Shown one piece after another: positions 1-6,036 of a stretch of 8,634 nt of DNA. Numbering within the stretch: position 1 is the first letter of the stretch; the number at the start of each line of letters is the position of its first letter. Made by a program: the position numbers and the translations under genes. Location: contig WJJU01000074.1 in the NCBI GenBank assembly GCA_014729595.1, forward strand, positions 1 through 8,634, given 5' to 3'. Under the pieces are notes generated by a model, which worked only from the letters and a program-made list of their open reading frames with translations, did not search any database and was not told where the DNA came from. The stretch is from Chitinivibrionales bacterium. GTDB taxonomy: Bacteria > Fibrobacterota > Chitinivibrionia > Chitinivibrionales > WJMI01.

Positions 1-816
1 AAGCCCGCCGGGCAGCCAGCCGAATGTGGCACGGAAAAGCGCCACTAACCGCTCGCCGGCTTTGCTTTCCGAAAGAATAAAACCGGCCAAGGTAAACAGC
101 GGAATCGTCGGTATCACCGGCCCTGTAAGCATCGTGTAGGCTTCGTTGGGCACCACCGCAATCATACCGGTTGAATTGAGAAAGAAGAGAGCCGCAAGGC
201 CGCCGAGAGCCACAAAAATCGGCATTCCTAATAGAGCGCCGGCCACCAATACGATCGCGCTCGGCCACATGAGAGCATCGATATGTTCCGCTAATGGATA
301 ACCGAAGAGCCAAGCGACAAGTACGCCCGATACGGCGACAAGGCGATATGCGATACCATTAGGCGCGGAGGCGATAAAATGAAGTCCCAACAGCGCGAAC
401 CCCAGCGGCATTATCATCAAGACGAATTTGGTGGGGATAACGCCCACGGTGTCGGAAGGGGTGAAGCCCAGCGTGATAAAACGATATGAGCTGAACGCAA
501 GTGCCGATGTGACAGCAACCGACAGAGTTGATGTCAGCGTACGTATTCGGTTCCGCGCCCGCTCGCCGAGGAGCGATACCCCTACTGTCAACGCAAGATG
601 TCTATTCTCGCGCGACGCGATAAGGCCGCCTACAAACGTAAGCCAGACGACAAGATGCTTAATGTAATCCGTCTCGCCGCGGATCCCCATGTGCATTGGT
701 CGCAAGACAAACTCCAGTGCGGGGAGAAGGGCGATTAAAAACAGCGCCGCTGCGGCGACGCTGTTTTCGGCTATTGCTGCGCCGCGTCTTAATTTGTGGC
801 TATTCACCGTCGGCAT
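1..816 (-). CDS. TRAP transporter fused small/large permease (DctQ-DctM type), C-terminus off the window
   Basis: This is the membrane part of a tripartite ATP-independent periplasmic transporter, which uses an ion gradient to import a solute delivered by the binding protein encoded just upstream. 272 residues are visible and the frame is open to base 1. Residues 1-150 look like a DctQ small subunit: hydrophobic segments near 19-37 and 52-67, then the DctQ-like SRENRHLAL at 68-76. From about residue 181 the sequence turns DctM-like, with GALLGMPIFVALGGLAALF near 193-211 and IPTIPLFTLAGFILSES at 235-251. Q and M are therefore one polypeptide. I chose the ATG at 816 because GGAG (827-830 on the complement) lies 10 nt upstream. 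A GTG at 807 is also possible. The start overlaps the end of tatP by 17 bp, which implies translational coupling. The Treponema pallidum system also groups a TatT, a TatP and permease components. The substrate is unknown. Confidence 0.88.
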   Translation of the reverse strand, partial: MPTVNSHKLRRGAAIAENSVAAAALFLIALLPALEFVLRPMHMGIRGETDYIKHLVVWLTFVGGLIASRENRHLALTVGVSLLGERARNRIRTLTSTLSVAVTSALAFSSYRFITLGFTPSDTVGVIPTKFVLMIMPLGFALLGLHFIASAPNGIAYRLVAVSGVLVAWLFGYPLAEHIDALMWPSAIVLVAGALLGMPIFVALGGLAALFFLNSTGMIAVVPNEAYTMLTGPVIPTIPLFTLAGFILSESKAGERLVALFRATFGWLPGGL

Positions 817-1807
817 TGCGAAAGGACTCCAGATGTTTGCGTACTAATTCGTATGATGAGCGATCAAAGCTTTTGCCGACAACCTTTTGGAATCCCTCTT
901 CTACCTCCGCCCGCCACTGGGCAACATCCTCTTCCGTCACCGGATTAACTTCCAAACCACTTTTCTTCATTTCCTCCACGGCTTGTCGATCGGCTTCATC
1001 GATATCATCTTGCAACGCCGTGCCGATCTTGCGACACTCTCTTTCGAGTCGTGGACGAAGGTCTTCGGGAATCCTGTTCCATGTTCGTGTTGAGATTACG
1101 ATCGCGCCGATGAGCGGCGCCCATTTCATACCGCACATGTGGTCAACCAGTTTAAACCACTGGTACGACGCGGCGGAAAGGGGCGTTGTGGTGAAAGCGT
1201 CCACCATACCCGTCTGGATGCCTGAACTCAAATCGGTCGGCGAAAGCGGTACCACATGGAATCCGGCATCTTTCCAGGCCTGCTCGCCGTCGGGATCACC
1301 TTCATAAATAAACAGTTTCTGCTTTTTAAGATCCCCGGGTTCTATTACCGGCTCACGCGCAAAGAAGTGCGCCCAACCGACCTTGGTCCATATAAGAACC
1401 TTGAAACCTTTCTTTTCGAGTTCAGCTTCGAAGGTCGGTTTTGCTTTTTCGAGTACATACGTCAGCTCCTCGTCGGTTCTCACCGTGAGCGGAAGATGAA
1501 GGGCCAGAACACCGGGGTAGATACGACTGAGTCCGACACCTGTTAGTCCCGCAGCCCCCAACTGACCGATCCGCATTTTGCGTATCATGTCCTGCTCACC
1601 GCCCGCAATGCCGCCCGGATAGATCTTCAGGGTAACCTTCCCGTCCGATACTTCACTCCACCGAGCGGCAATAGCTCTCAAACCTTTATCCCACGGGGAG
1701 CCGTTCGGCGCGAGGCTTGCCAGCTTGATCGTTAGTGCCGATCCGGTTGCGCCGAGCGTCACTACGCAGATCATCACGGCTGCAAGTCTATGGCAAAATC
1801 GAGTCAT
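800..1807 (-). CDS. tatP: TRAP transporter periplasmic solute-binding protein (DctP family, TatP-like)
   Basis: This is a periplasmic extracytoplasmic solute receptor that captures a ligand and passes it to the QM permease. The mature part begins LTIKLASLAPNGSPWDKGL, the DctP-type opening strand, and the family ligand-domain pattern SPTDLSSGIQTGMVDAF is at about residues 189-205. The length of 335 aa is normal. An in-frame ATG ten codons upstream (1837) lies inside tatT and has no good ribosome site. The ATG at 1807 has AGGAGG 9 nt upstream, so I use it. The N-terminus (MTRFCHRLAAVMICVVTLG) is a signal peptide with probable cleavage after ATGSA. The cysteines at 5 and 14 are not in a convincing lipobox, so the protein looks secreted rather than lipidated, unlike what is described for T. 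pallidum TatP. Classical DctP proteins carry a ligand-gripping Arg in a KIR-like strand. The equivalent here reads KLF (about residues 164-166), so that Arg seems absent and a non-carboxylate or hydrophobic ligand is plausible. Confidence 0.9.
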   Translation of the reverse strand: MTRFCHRLAAVMICVVTLGATGSALTIKLASLAPNGSPWDKGLRAIAARWSEVSDGKVTLKIYPGGIAGGEQDMIRKMRIGQLGAAGLTGVGLSRIYPGVLALHLPLTVRTDEELTYVLEKAKPTFEAELEKKGFKVLIWTKVGWAHFFAREPVIEPGDLKKQKLFIYEGDPDGEQAWKDAGFHVVPLSPTDLSSGIQTGMVDAFTTTPLSAASYQWFKLVDHMCGMKWAPLIGAIVISTRTWNRIPEDLRPRLERECRKIGTALQDDIDEADRQAVEEMKKSGLEVNPVTEEDVAQWRAEVEEGFQKVVGKSFDRSSYELVRKHLESFRNADGE

Positions 1808-1811
1808 GATC

Positions 1812-2792
1812 CTATTCCTCCTCTGAATGTGTCTCATCGAGCAAAAAGAAGTCTTCTATGTTCTTGAGCAGCCACTTGGCTTTGCGCTGCCCGATAATGT
1901 TGGCAAGGCGATTGGATGGATGTTTGTCTACATCGACGGCGAGAGCTTTCTTGAGGAGCGAGCGGTACTCCGTTACGTTTTGATTCGACACCGCCACCGA
2001 CGTCGCCAGAGATAGGTAGGGGCCGACTTTGTGCCCTTCGCTTAGCTCGACCGCCCGTTCGAAATGCTCCCGCGCCTTGTCGTCGCTTCCGCCCATCGAG
2101 GGCGGCAGGCTTCCGTAGTATGAGATAAAAAACTCATGCGCACTTCCTTGCCCATAGCTTTCGTTGAGTTCCAGTACCCGCTCCATCATCGCGACCGGTT
2201 TCCCCATATCCACCGCCAGTTTCATGTCGAACTTATCGGTCGTGAAAGCCCCCATCCATGAAGCCGCGGTCCAGTAAAGCATGGTGGTATCGCGTTCTTC
2301 GGTCATGGCAAGCGCCTTGTCGGTTTGCCTGCCGTCGAGAAGATCGCGAAAGCCGGGATAGCGTACTTCGCAGGCACGAAGAAGATAGTCTCGACCACGA
2401 AGGTAGAGTTTTTTGGCCCTTTTGAGGCCTGCGAGACGTTTGCCAAGCTTTTTATCCGGAAGCGTATCGCTGGGCATGTGGACGAACGCATACGAATACA
2501 TGCAAAAAGCCTTGCCGGTGGCGACCAAAAGGTCGGCATCGTTTGGAAGGGTCGCCAGGAGCGATTCATAGGTTTTCAGCGCGAATGGAAGGGCGTCGGC
2601 AACAAGTTCGGGGTCGTTGTCGGAGGCAAAAACATTGCCGCCCCCTCCGGAGAGGGCGTCGGCGACTTTGCCCAAGGCTACCTTTTTCACGGAACAGCCG
2701 GTGAATGCAATCACCATGCCGAGACCGGCAATCATAAGGGCGTTCATTCCGAAAACAGAATGTGAGTATCGGGAGTTCAAATGCTTTTTCAT
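1812..2792 (-). CDS. tatT: TatT-type TPR lipoprotein associated with a TRAP transporter
   Basis: This is a lipid-anchored periplasmic helical-repeat protein thought to partner the TRAP binding protein. In T. pallidum, TatT forms a trimer that binds the cognate TatP. The N-terminus MKKHLNSRYS is basic and is followed by a hydrophobic stretch ending in IAFTGC, with Cys33 as the probable lipidation site. The Phe at -3 is tolerated in spirochaete lipoboxes. The segment SDNDPELVADALPFALKTYE (about 57-76) has the shape of the TatT family N-terminal region. TPR-like helix pairs are visible around 58-96 and 226-252 (DDKAREHFERAVELSEGH). The length of 326 aa fits the family. The start at 2792 keeps the basic n-region that later ATGs (2747, 2735) would lose, although no strong Shine-Dalgarno precedes it. 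It is the first gene of the operon, and its stop is 4 bp before tatP. Confidence 0.88.
   Translation of the reverse strand: MKKHLNSRYSHSVFGMNALMIAGLGMVIAFTGCSVKKVALGKVADALSGGGGNVFASDNDPELVADALPFALKTYESLLATLPNDADLLVATGKAFCMYSYAFVHMPSDTLPDKKLGKRLAGLKRAKKLYLRGRDYLLRACEVRYPGFRDLLDGRQTDKALAMTEERDTTMLYWTAASWMGAFTTDKFDMKLAVDMGKPVAMMERVLELNESYGQGSAHEFFISYYGSLPPSMGGSDDKAREHFERAVELSEGHKVGPYLSLATSVAVSNQNVTEYRSLLKKALAVDVDKHPSNRLANIIGQRKAKWLLKNIEDFFLLDETHSEEE
1817..1822 (-). promoter_or_regulatory. Ribosome binding site deciding the tatP start
   Basis: A perfect AGGAGG on the minus strand lies 9 nt before the ATG at 1807 and within the last codons of tatT. It selects the shorter tatP start over the upstream in-frame ATG at 1837. 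Confidence 0.85.
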
Positions 2793-2981
2793 GAAGATTC
2801 GCTCACGGTAAGTGTGGCAAGAGATACGAGTCGGCCTTCTTAAAACGAAAATAATAACGATTAACCGGCTAATGCCGAAATCGGTTTGATTCCTTTATTA
2901 TTTTACTCCCGTACACCATTATATAGGCTGCATCTTTTGAAAGATTTCGCGACGGGGGCGGCCCAAAGGAGGAATTGAAAA
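2793..2981. promoter_or_regulatory. Divergent intergenic region between tatT and apt
   Basis: This AT-richer stretch separates the tat operon (leftward) from apt (rightward) and must hold promoters for both. Rightward, TATATA at 2920-2925 is the best -10 candidate, with only a poor -35 (TTATTT near 2898-2903, 16 nt spacing). TTGATT at 2886-2891 is a good -35 but has no -10 at the right distance. Leftward I see AT-rich DNA around 2840-2865 but no convincing hexamer pair. A short palindrome, CCGAAATCGG at 2875-2884, lies between them and could be an operator. AAAGGAGG at 2965-2972 is the apt ribosome site. Confidence 0.35.
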
Positions 2982-3503
2982 ATGGATCTCGATGCGGTTA
3001 TACGAAGAGTACCGGACTTTCCCAAACCGGGCATAATGTTTTATGATGTTACAAGCATTTTTACCAATCCGGCGGCGCTTGCATACGTAGTAGACGAGAT
3101 GGCGGAGTTGTATCCCGCCAAAGCGATCGACGGCGTGATTGCGATTGAGAGTAGGGGATTTATCTTGGGGGCGCCCTATGCGATTCGAGCTGGAGTACCG
3201 CTCGTGCTTGCCCGCAAAAAAGGGAAGCTTCCCGGTAGAACTGTGGAAGAAAGCTACGAGCTGGAATACGGTAGAGCTACCTTGGAGATTCACGTGGCCG
3301 ATCTGACGCCGGGTAAGCGATGGCTGATTGTCGACGATCTCATCGCGACGGGAGGTACGATCGAAGCGGTCGGCAAGATGGTGAAGCGTCGGGAGGGTGA
3401 GGTCGCCGGGGTTTTCGCCATTGTGGGGTTGCCGTTTCTCAACTACGCCGCAAAGATCGGCGAATATGCACCCAAAACGCTTATTGATTTCGAGGGTGAA
3501 TAG
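2982..3503 (+). CDS. apt: Adenine phosphoribosyltransferase
   Basis: This cytoplasmic purine-salvage enzyme converts adenine and PRPP to AMP and pyrophosphate. The family hallmarks are in order: FPKPGIMFYDVTS at 13-25 (adenine-side loop), AIESRGFILG at 54-63 (the APRT version of ESRGF), the flexible loop region RKKGKLPGRTVEESYELEYG at 78-97, and the PRPP-binding loop IVDDLIATGGT at 116-126 with the paired aspartates 118 and 119. The length of 173 aa is typical and the ORF is intact. AAAGGAGG sits 9 nt before the ATG. The next gene starts 21 nt after the stop, so the two are probably one transcript. Xanthine and hypoxanthine phosphoribosyltransferases share the PRPP loop but not the FPKPGI/ESRGF combination. 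Confidence 0.95.
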   Translation: MDLDAVIRRVPDFPKPGIMFYDVTSIFTNPAALAYVVDEMAELYPAKAIDGVIAIESRGFILGAPYAIRAGVPLVLARKKGKLPGRTVEESYELEYGRATLEIHVADLTPGKRWLIVDDLIATGGTIEAVGKMVKRREGEVAGVFAIVGLPFLNYAAKIGEYAPKTLIDFEGE

Positions 3504-3524
3504 GTCGATAATCGGGTAATTGGT

Positions 3525-3980
3525 ATGGAACTGCATTTGGACAAATACCCCCACACCGAGCCTTTTAAACCCAACCTCGTCCGCTTACTGTTCGAGGGTA
3601 CCGTTCCCAACGAGATTGAGGAAATCGGGGGAGAGGAATTCTATCTTTATGCGTGGGTACGTGACGGCAAGTATTTGGAGAGTTTTCAGGCCGTATTGGA
3701 TGACTCGATAACGCTTGTGTATCGAGCGCCGAATTATGTTACCACCGGTCGTGTGGGGCGTATGCCCATGAATCGGGCGATAAGCACGTTCGACGCCGCG
3801 GAGGACAAACGTAAGATGCGAATGGCGTTACAGGATCTTCGCAATACGGTATTTCCCAATCTTTTAGGCGCGGTCGAGACGGCGGCAAGGGGAAACGGCA
3901 TGCCGCATCCCGAGCTTGTCGATCGTGAGGAAACTATGTTGGCTTCAATGGTGGCGAATGCCGGACAAAAGTCCGCCTGA
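3525..3980 (+). CDS. Hypothetical protein, 151 aa, downstream of apt
   Basis: I do not recognise this protein. It appears soluble, with no signal peptide or membrane segment. The N-terminal half is mixed beta-like and acidic (GGEEFYLYAWVRDGKYLES at about 35-53, then FQAVLDDSITLVYRAP), followed by a basic helical region (DAAEDKRKMRMALQDLRNTV at about 90-109) and an Ala-rich C-terminus. I see no catalytic motif. It starts 21 nt after the apt stop with only a weak ribosome site (GGG in ATCGGGTAAT), which suggests coupling to apt translation. Codon choice resembles apt, and the opposite-strand ORF over this area is less convincing, so I take it as a real gene. A function in purine metabolism would be guesswork. 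Confidence 0.75.
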   Translation: MELHLDKYPHTEPFKPNLVRLLFEGTVPNEIEEIGGEEFYLYAWVRDGKYLESFQAVLDDSITLVYRAPNYVTTGRVGRMPMNRAISTFDAAEDKRKMRMALQDLRNTVFPNLLGAVETAARGNGMPHPELVDREETMLASMVANAGQKSA

Positions 3981-4246
3981 ACCCCGCTTGAATATGCCGG
4001 CGGCACATGCCTTGCGGTGTTCGGCGTGCAAGAGGATGCGGGGATGTAATATTGAACGGTCTCCAAGCGCCCGGCGGCCGCGAGCCACTTGGCTTGCATC
4101 CGACTCGCCGTCCTCCGGCTTCGCGGGCGGAACGTGCGCCCGCCATATAGATCGGGTCCCGTTAAGCCCGCGCCTCGTCGACGAGTAAGAGATCTTGCAC
4201 CGCCCCGAGCGCATTCGATGTTAGTATGTTTGTTTCGGAACACGTG
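3981..4246. other. GC-rich hairpin-dense non-coding stretch between the 151-aa gene and the asnS leader
   Basis: I see no convincing gene here. The ORFs crossing it are Arg/Pro-rich, as expected from GC-rich non-coding DNA. Visible pairings: CCCCGC (3982-3987) with GCGGGG (4038-4043), enclosing CTTGC (4011-4015) with GCAAG (4028-4032); CCAAG (4063-4067) with CTTGG (4088-4092); a perfect 7-bp stem GCGGGCG (4123-4129) with CGCCCGC (4137-4143); and CGGG/CCCG plus the palindrome CTCGTCGACGAG between AGAT (about 4148) and ATCT (about 4192). The segment CAAGCGCC...GCGAGCCAC (4064-4088) also occurs at 5921-5948. Strand and function are undetermined. It could be a long 5' leader of asnS, an independent RNA or decayed repeat DNA. 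Confidence 0.45.
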
Positions 4247-4335
4247 GGTGGCTTCGCGAGCCTCGGCCCCCGAGTGGGTGTTAGTGAACGGGGAGGGAAG
4301 AGGCGTCGCCGCCCGAAGCACTAGTAGGCGGCGCC
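4247..4335 (+). promoter_or_regulatory. Structured leader segment upstream of asnS, related to 5929-6018
   Basis: It starts GGTGGCTTCGCGAGCC, continues with a 5-bp hairpin CTCGG-CCC-CCGAG (4262-4274), then a purine-rich run (GAACGGGGAGGGAAGAGG, 4286-4303), and ends in a hairpin pairing GGCG (4302-4305) and CCGCC (4309-4313) with GGCGG (4327-4331) and CGCC (4332-4335). The hairpin ends 15 nt before the asnS ribosome site, so it could affect asnS expression. It aligns with the segment before the PP-loop gene. No run of Ts follows, so it is not an ordinary terminator. It is not a T-box as far as I can see, because the diagnostic AGGGTGGNACCGCG sequence is missing. Confidence 0.45.
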
Positions 4336-4350
4336 AAAAAGGAAATGAGT

Positions 4351-4356
4351 AAGGAG
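4351..4356 (+). promoter_or_regulatory. Ribosome binding site deciding the asnS start
   Basis: AAGGAG lies 6 nt before the ATG at 4363. The in-frame ATG at 4345 has AAGGA almost touching it, too close for efficient initiation, so 4363 is the better start. Confidence 0.75.
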
Positions 4357-4362
4357 AATAGA

Positions 4363-5751
4363 ATGGAAAGCATGCGAATAGGCAAACTGTTGGAGCAGCC
4401 TCCGTTGGGTGCGCGAATCGTGGTACACGGATGGGTGCGGACAAAACGAGAGTCAAAATCGTTCTCCTTTATTGAAATCAATGACGGCTCCTGTCTTAAA
4501 AACCTTCAGGTCGTTGTCGATAGTAGCCTGGAGAACTATAAAGAAGCTGTAATTCCCCTGACAACGGGAAGCAGCGTCAGGGTCGAAGGAACTCTGGTTG
4601 AGTCCATGGGCAAAGGGCAAAAGGCTGAGCTTAAAGCCGAACGGATTCACCTGTACTGCCTTGCTCCCGCCGATTACCCCTTGCAGAAAAAGCGGCATTC
4701 GTTTGAGTTTCTTCGGGAAATTGCCCATTTAAGGCCGCGAACCAATGCTCTGGGTGCCGTTTCGAGGATCCGCAGTTCTTTAAGCTTCGCGGTTCATTCC
4801 TTTTTTCAGGAACGCGGATTCCATTATATCCACACACCGGTCATTACCGCGAGCGATTGTGAAGGGGCGGGGGAGATGTTTAGCGTTACGACGCTTGATC
4901 TGGCCGATGTGCCCAAGGATGAAGCAGGCAAAGTTGACTACTCGAGGGATTTCTTTGAACGGCGGGCGAACCTGACGGTCAGCGGACAACTCGAAGCGGA
5001 AATCTATGCACTCGCCTTGGGGCGCGTTTATACCTTCGGGCCGACGTTTAGGGCCGAAAATTCCAATACGCCGCGGCATTTGGCGGAATTTTGGATGATC
5101 GAGCCCGAGGTCGCTTTCTTTGAACTCGAGCAGGATATGGATTTGGCCGAAGAGTTTGTGCGCTACCTTGCGGAATGGGCGTTACGGAAGAACGAGGACG
5201 ACTTGGCGTTGTTTAATCTTCGCGTAGACAAAACTGTAATCGAGACGTTGGAAAATATTGCGGGTAACAAATTCGAACGTATACGTTACACCGATGCCGT
5301 CGCGTTGCTCGAAAAGAATAACGAGCATTTCGAATACCGCGTCTCGTGGGGTACCGATATACAAACCGAGCATGAACGCTATCTTTCAGAAACGGTTTTT
5401 AAGAAGCCGGTTATTGTATACGATTATCCCAAAGAGATCAAAGCTTTTTACATGAAGCTCAACGACGACGGGAAAACGGTTCGGGCGATGGATGTATTGG
5501 TTCCGCGAATCGGGGAACTGGTCGGCGGCTCGGAGCGCGAGGATTGTCACGATGTCTTGCTGGAACGGATTCGCGGATTGGGGCTGGATGAGAAAGACTA
5601 TTGGTGGTATCTGGATCTTAGGCGTTTCGGAGGTGTTCCCCACGCCGGTTTCGGCCTTGGGTTTGAACGACTCCTGCTGCTGGTGACCGGCATGCAGAAT
5701 ATTCGGGATGTCATTCCATTCCCTCGGACACCGGGAAGCGCTGAGTTTTAA
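4363..5751 (+). CDS. asnS: Asparaginyl-tRNA synthetase
   Basis: This class IIb aminoacyl-tRNA synthetase charges tRNA-Asn with asparagine in the cytoplasm. Using the start at 4363 (462 aa, close to the bacterial norm), residues about 15-100 form the anticodon-binding OB fold (VHGWVRTKRESKSFSFIEIN, DGSCLKNLQVV). The AsnRS signature YPLQKKRHSFEFLREIAHLR is at 105-124, and ASDCEGAGEMF is at 163-173. Motif 2 is FGPTFRAENSNTPRHLAEFW (225-244) with the ATP-binding FRAE. Motif 3 is GFGLGFERLLLL (429-440). The C-terminus PFPRTPGSAEF is the usual AsnRS ending. AspRS is excluded by the SDCEGAGE and PRTPG-AEF patterns and by the lack of an inserted GAD domain. The gene follows a structured leader of up to 380 bp, and its stop codon overlaps the left end of a repeat. 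Confidence 0.97.
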   Translation: MESMRIGKLLEQPPLGARIVVHGWVRTKRESKSFSFIEINDGSCLKNLQVVVDSSLENYKEAVIPLTTGSSVRVEGTLVESMGKGQKAELKAERIHLYCLAPADYPLQKKRHSFEFLREIAHLRPRTNALGAVSRIRSSLSFAVHSFFQERGFHYIHTPVITASDCEGAGEMFSVTTLDLADVPKDEAGKVDYSRDFFERRANLTVSGQLEAEIYALALGRVYTFGPTFRAENSNTPRHLAEFWMIEPEVAFFELEQDMDLAEEFVRYLAEWALRKNEDDLALFNLRVDKTVIETLENIAGNKFERIRYTDAVALLEKNNEHFEYRVSWGTDIQTEHERYLSETVFKKPVIVYDYPKEIKAFYMKLNDDGKTVRAMDVLVPRIGELVGGSEREDCHDVLLERIRGLGLDEKDYWWYLDLRRFGGVPHAGFGLGFERLLLLVTGMQNIRDVIPFPRTPGSAEF

Positions 5752-5920
5752 AGCGGCTTTCAAAATGAGCCGCGTCAGGGAAGGCGAGCGTGAAGGCCGG
5801 GAGGTGATTCCGCGTAGGGGGAGGACGAGGCATATCGTCGGTGATATGGTGAGGAGACGCAACGAAACAGACAAGTCGTCGTAGCCGGCCGGGTTAGCAG
5901 CTCATTTTGAATGCGGCTCT
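5750..5920. repeat. Palindromic-ended dispersed element, copy A (171 bp)
   Basis: The two ends are imperfect inverted repeats: 5750-5773 against the complement of 5897-5920 matches at 20 of 24 positions, with a perfect 12-nt core TTCAAAATGAGC. The left end overlaps the asnS stop codon. Inside, 5826-5908 aligns without gaps to 7584-7666 (63 of 83 identical, hand count). A hairpin CATATC-GTCGGT-GATATG (5831-5848) and a pairing GACGA/TCGTC (about 5824-5828 with 5876-5880) give a long-stem plus hairpin fold. At the left end GCGGCT (5753-5758) can also pair with AGCCGC (5768-5773). A small ORF runs from ATG 5765 to TAG 5884 (39 codons, Arg-rich, no Shine-Dalgarno). I see no target-site duplication or transposase. 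It is either a MITE-like element or a dispersed structured RNA. Confidence 0.6.
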
Positions 5921-6018
5921 CAAGCGCCGGTGGCTCTTTGCGAGCCACTGCCCCCGGTAGTATGACGCGGGAACGGGAAAGAGAAGGTAACCCCGCCGGC
6001 TGAGATTCTCGAAGGCGG
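5921..6018 (+). promoter_or_regulatory. Structured leader segment upstream of the PP-loop gene, related to 4247-4335
   Basis: It begins CAAGCGCC and contains a perfect hairpin GTGGCTC-TTTGC-GAGCCAC (5930-5948), then TGCCCCCGG, a purine-rich run GGGAACGGGAAAGAGAAGG (5969-5987) and a hairpin CCGCC (5993-5997) with GGCGG (6014-6018) enclosing GAG-ATT-CTC. The order and many bases match the segment before asnS. A weak AAGAAG ribosome site (6025-6030) and the ATG at 6037 follow. GCCACTG followed by GGGAA recalls a cobalamin riboswitch, but the B12 box is absent. Confidence 0.45.
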
Positions 6019-6036
6019 TATGTTAAGAAGATAGAT

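Noticed and set aside
4247..4275. Possible T-box leader for asnS
   Set aside because: GGGTGGCTTCGCGAGC only partly resembles the T-box sequence. The AGGGTGGNACCGCG core, a specifier loop and a terminator alternative were not found.
4089..4352. Plus-strand ORF of 87 codons before asnS
   Set aside because: It crosses several GC hairpins, is Arg-rich, and resembles no protein. It is better explained by the structured non-coding stretch.
3734..4456. Minus-strand ORF of 240 codons over the 151-aa gene and the asnS upstream region
   Set aside because: It is antisense to one gene and runs into asnS. Its composition is Arg/Pro/Ser-rich, as in a GC-rich shadow frame, and no motif is recognisable.
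5940..6018. Possible cobalamin riboswitch, from GCCACTG followed by GGGAA
   Set aside because: The B12 box and the conserved five-prime core are absent, and the GCCAC is explained as the arm of a perfect hairpin.
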